Of a stretch of 41,936 nt of DNA, positions 41,462 to 41,936 are shown in pieces; the stretch's first letter is position 1; each line of letters starts with the position of its first letter. The notes under the pieces are model-generated. The model worked only from the letters and a program-made list of their open reading frames with translations. It did no database searches and had not been told where the DNA came from. The position numbers and the translations under genes were made by a program. Source of the stretch: CAZZKJ01 sp964654695. Lineage in GTDB: Bacteria > Krumholzibacteriota > Krumholzibacteriia > WVZY01. Location: positions 1-41,936 of the forward strand of contig CAZZKJ010000020.1 in the NCBI GenBank assembly GCA_964654695.1, given 5' to 3'.

Positions 41462-41935
41462 ATGAAGATGATATTTCGCCTGGCGGTCCTTCTCACTGCG
41501 ATTGCTCTGCTGGCATCTTGTGCTCATTCCCCGCGGTCTTTTAAGGATACGGAAGCTATCCAGCAGATGAGGCTGGATTTTATAGCCAGTCATCCTAATG
41601 GGGGCTATAACAACCATGTTCTAAAAGGTGAAGTTGTGAAAGGAATGAACTTCATGAGTGTTCTTGCATCCTGGGGACTTCCCAACGTGCGCAAGGTACA
41701 GCCCGCAAGCATATATGAATATTGGACATATTACACAGAAGATAAAGCTTCGGGCCAGATGACGATTTACGACCTGATCTTCAAGGATCAGGTTTTGAGT
41801 GGTTGGAAAATTGATAAAACCATCTCCAGCAACGGCGGCTTGAGATACATAGACGACAAACGCCCGGTGGTCTTAAATCGTTCGAATACATCTAATCAAG
41901 GTGGTAAAGCGCTTAAGAAAAAACCCAAGTTCTGA
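41462..41935 (+). CDS. BamE/SmpA-like lipoprotein
   Basis: The 157-residue product is complete. It has a lipoprotein signal with lipobox LASC (Cys at about residue 20). The middle, VVKGMNFMSVLASWGLPNVRK...IYEYWTYYTE...TIYDLIFKDQVLSGWKI, has the order of a BamE/SmpA fold: an I/V-x-x-GM helix ending in a GxP turn, then three strands with a W-x-Y core. In BamE this domain supports the BAM complex; here the assignment is by pattern only. AGGAGGTG about 7 bases upstream supports ATG 41462. The C-terminal tail is rich in Ser, Asn and Lys (about residues 135-157). Confidence 0.7.
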   Translation: MKMIFRLAVLLTAIALLASCAHSPRSFKDTEAIQQMRLDFIASHPNGGYNNHVLKGEVVKGMNFMSVLASWGLPNVRKVQPASIYEYWTYYTEDKASGQMTIYDLIFKDQVLSGWKIDKTISSNGGLRYIDDKRPVVLNRSNTSNQGGKALKKKPKF

Positions 41936-41936
41936 T

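Noticed and set aside
1..41936. tRNA, rRNA, CRISPR, insertion sequences or phage genes
   Set aside because: No cloverleaf, repeat array, transposase or integrase pattern was seen on either strand.

Overview
The window is a densely coded stretch of a Gram-negative (diderm) bacterial chromosome, with about 34 protein genes of 100 codons or more, two candidate short ORFs, and no rRNA, tRNA, insertion sequence or CRISPR array that I could find. It carries outer-membrane assembly genes (BamA, an OmpH/Skp chaperone), a nearly complete lipid A block with a fused LpxC-FabZ, a bacillithiol block, a Gld-type ABC exporter and several lipoproteins. That combination fits the FCB superphylum or one of the uncultured phyla near it better than Proteobacteria or Firmicutes. 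I cannot name the species from the sequence.

Layout. Positions 1-1869 hold the 3' part of clpC, closed by a strong terminator. Positions 2020-12161 form an envelope-biogenesis run on the + strand: bamA, ompH/skp, lpxD, lpxC-fabZ, lpxA, a Gfo/Idh/MocA oxidoreductase, lpxB, a DUF374 acyltransferase and lpxK. A perfect hairpin over the lpxK stop separates it from a convergent lipoprotein gene (12243-12863). Positions 13152-19092 are a second + strand operon: nadB, a SAM methyltransferase, bshC, bshB and bshA. It probably makes bacillithiol and, by the placement of the methyltransferase, perhaps an N-methylated form. A HIT protein (minus) and the prkA-yeaH-spoVR stress cluster (plus) flank a 348-base spacer with a perfect 20-base palindrome and a 24-codon ORF. 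The cluster is followed by a large membrane protein with a degenerate spermidine-synthase domain.

Positions 26868-30543 (minus) encode DUF362, a radical SAM enzyme and a Memo-AMMECR1 fusion: the AmmeMemoRadiSam system. All three products carry apparent export signals, two of them twin-arginine. Positions 30652-35366 (minus) encode a GldA-like ATPase, a permease, a GldG-like subunit and a DUF4340 protein. The last part (35629-41935) is a looser set: a UPF0104 membrane protein, a DUF5683-like protein, a fibronectin-like lipoprotein, a zinc-ribbon membrane protein, a DUF72 protein, a GT39-type glycosyltransferase and a BamE-like lipoprotein. The BamE-like gene has a structured leader: extended -10 promoter, hairpin covering a ribosome site, 38-codon ORF, and a terminator inside that ORF.

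The strongest leads are the exported AmmeMemoRadiSam set, the methyltransferase coupled to bshC, the attenuator-like leader at 41256-41461, the lone GnnA-like oxidoreductase inside the lipid A operon, and the palindrome upstream of the HIT gene.
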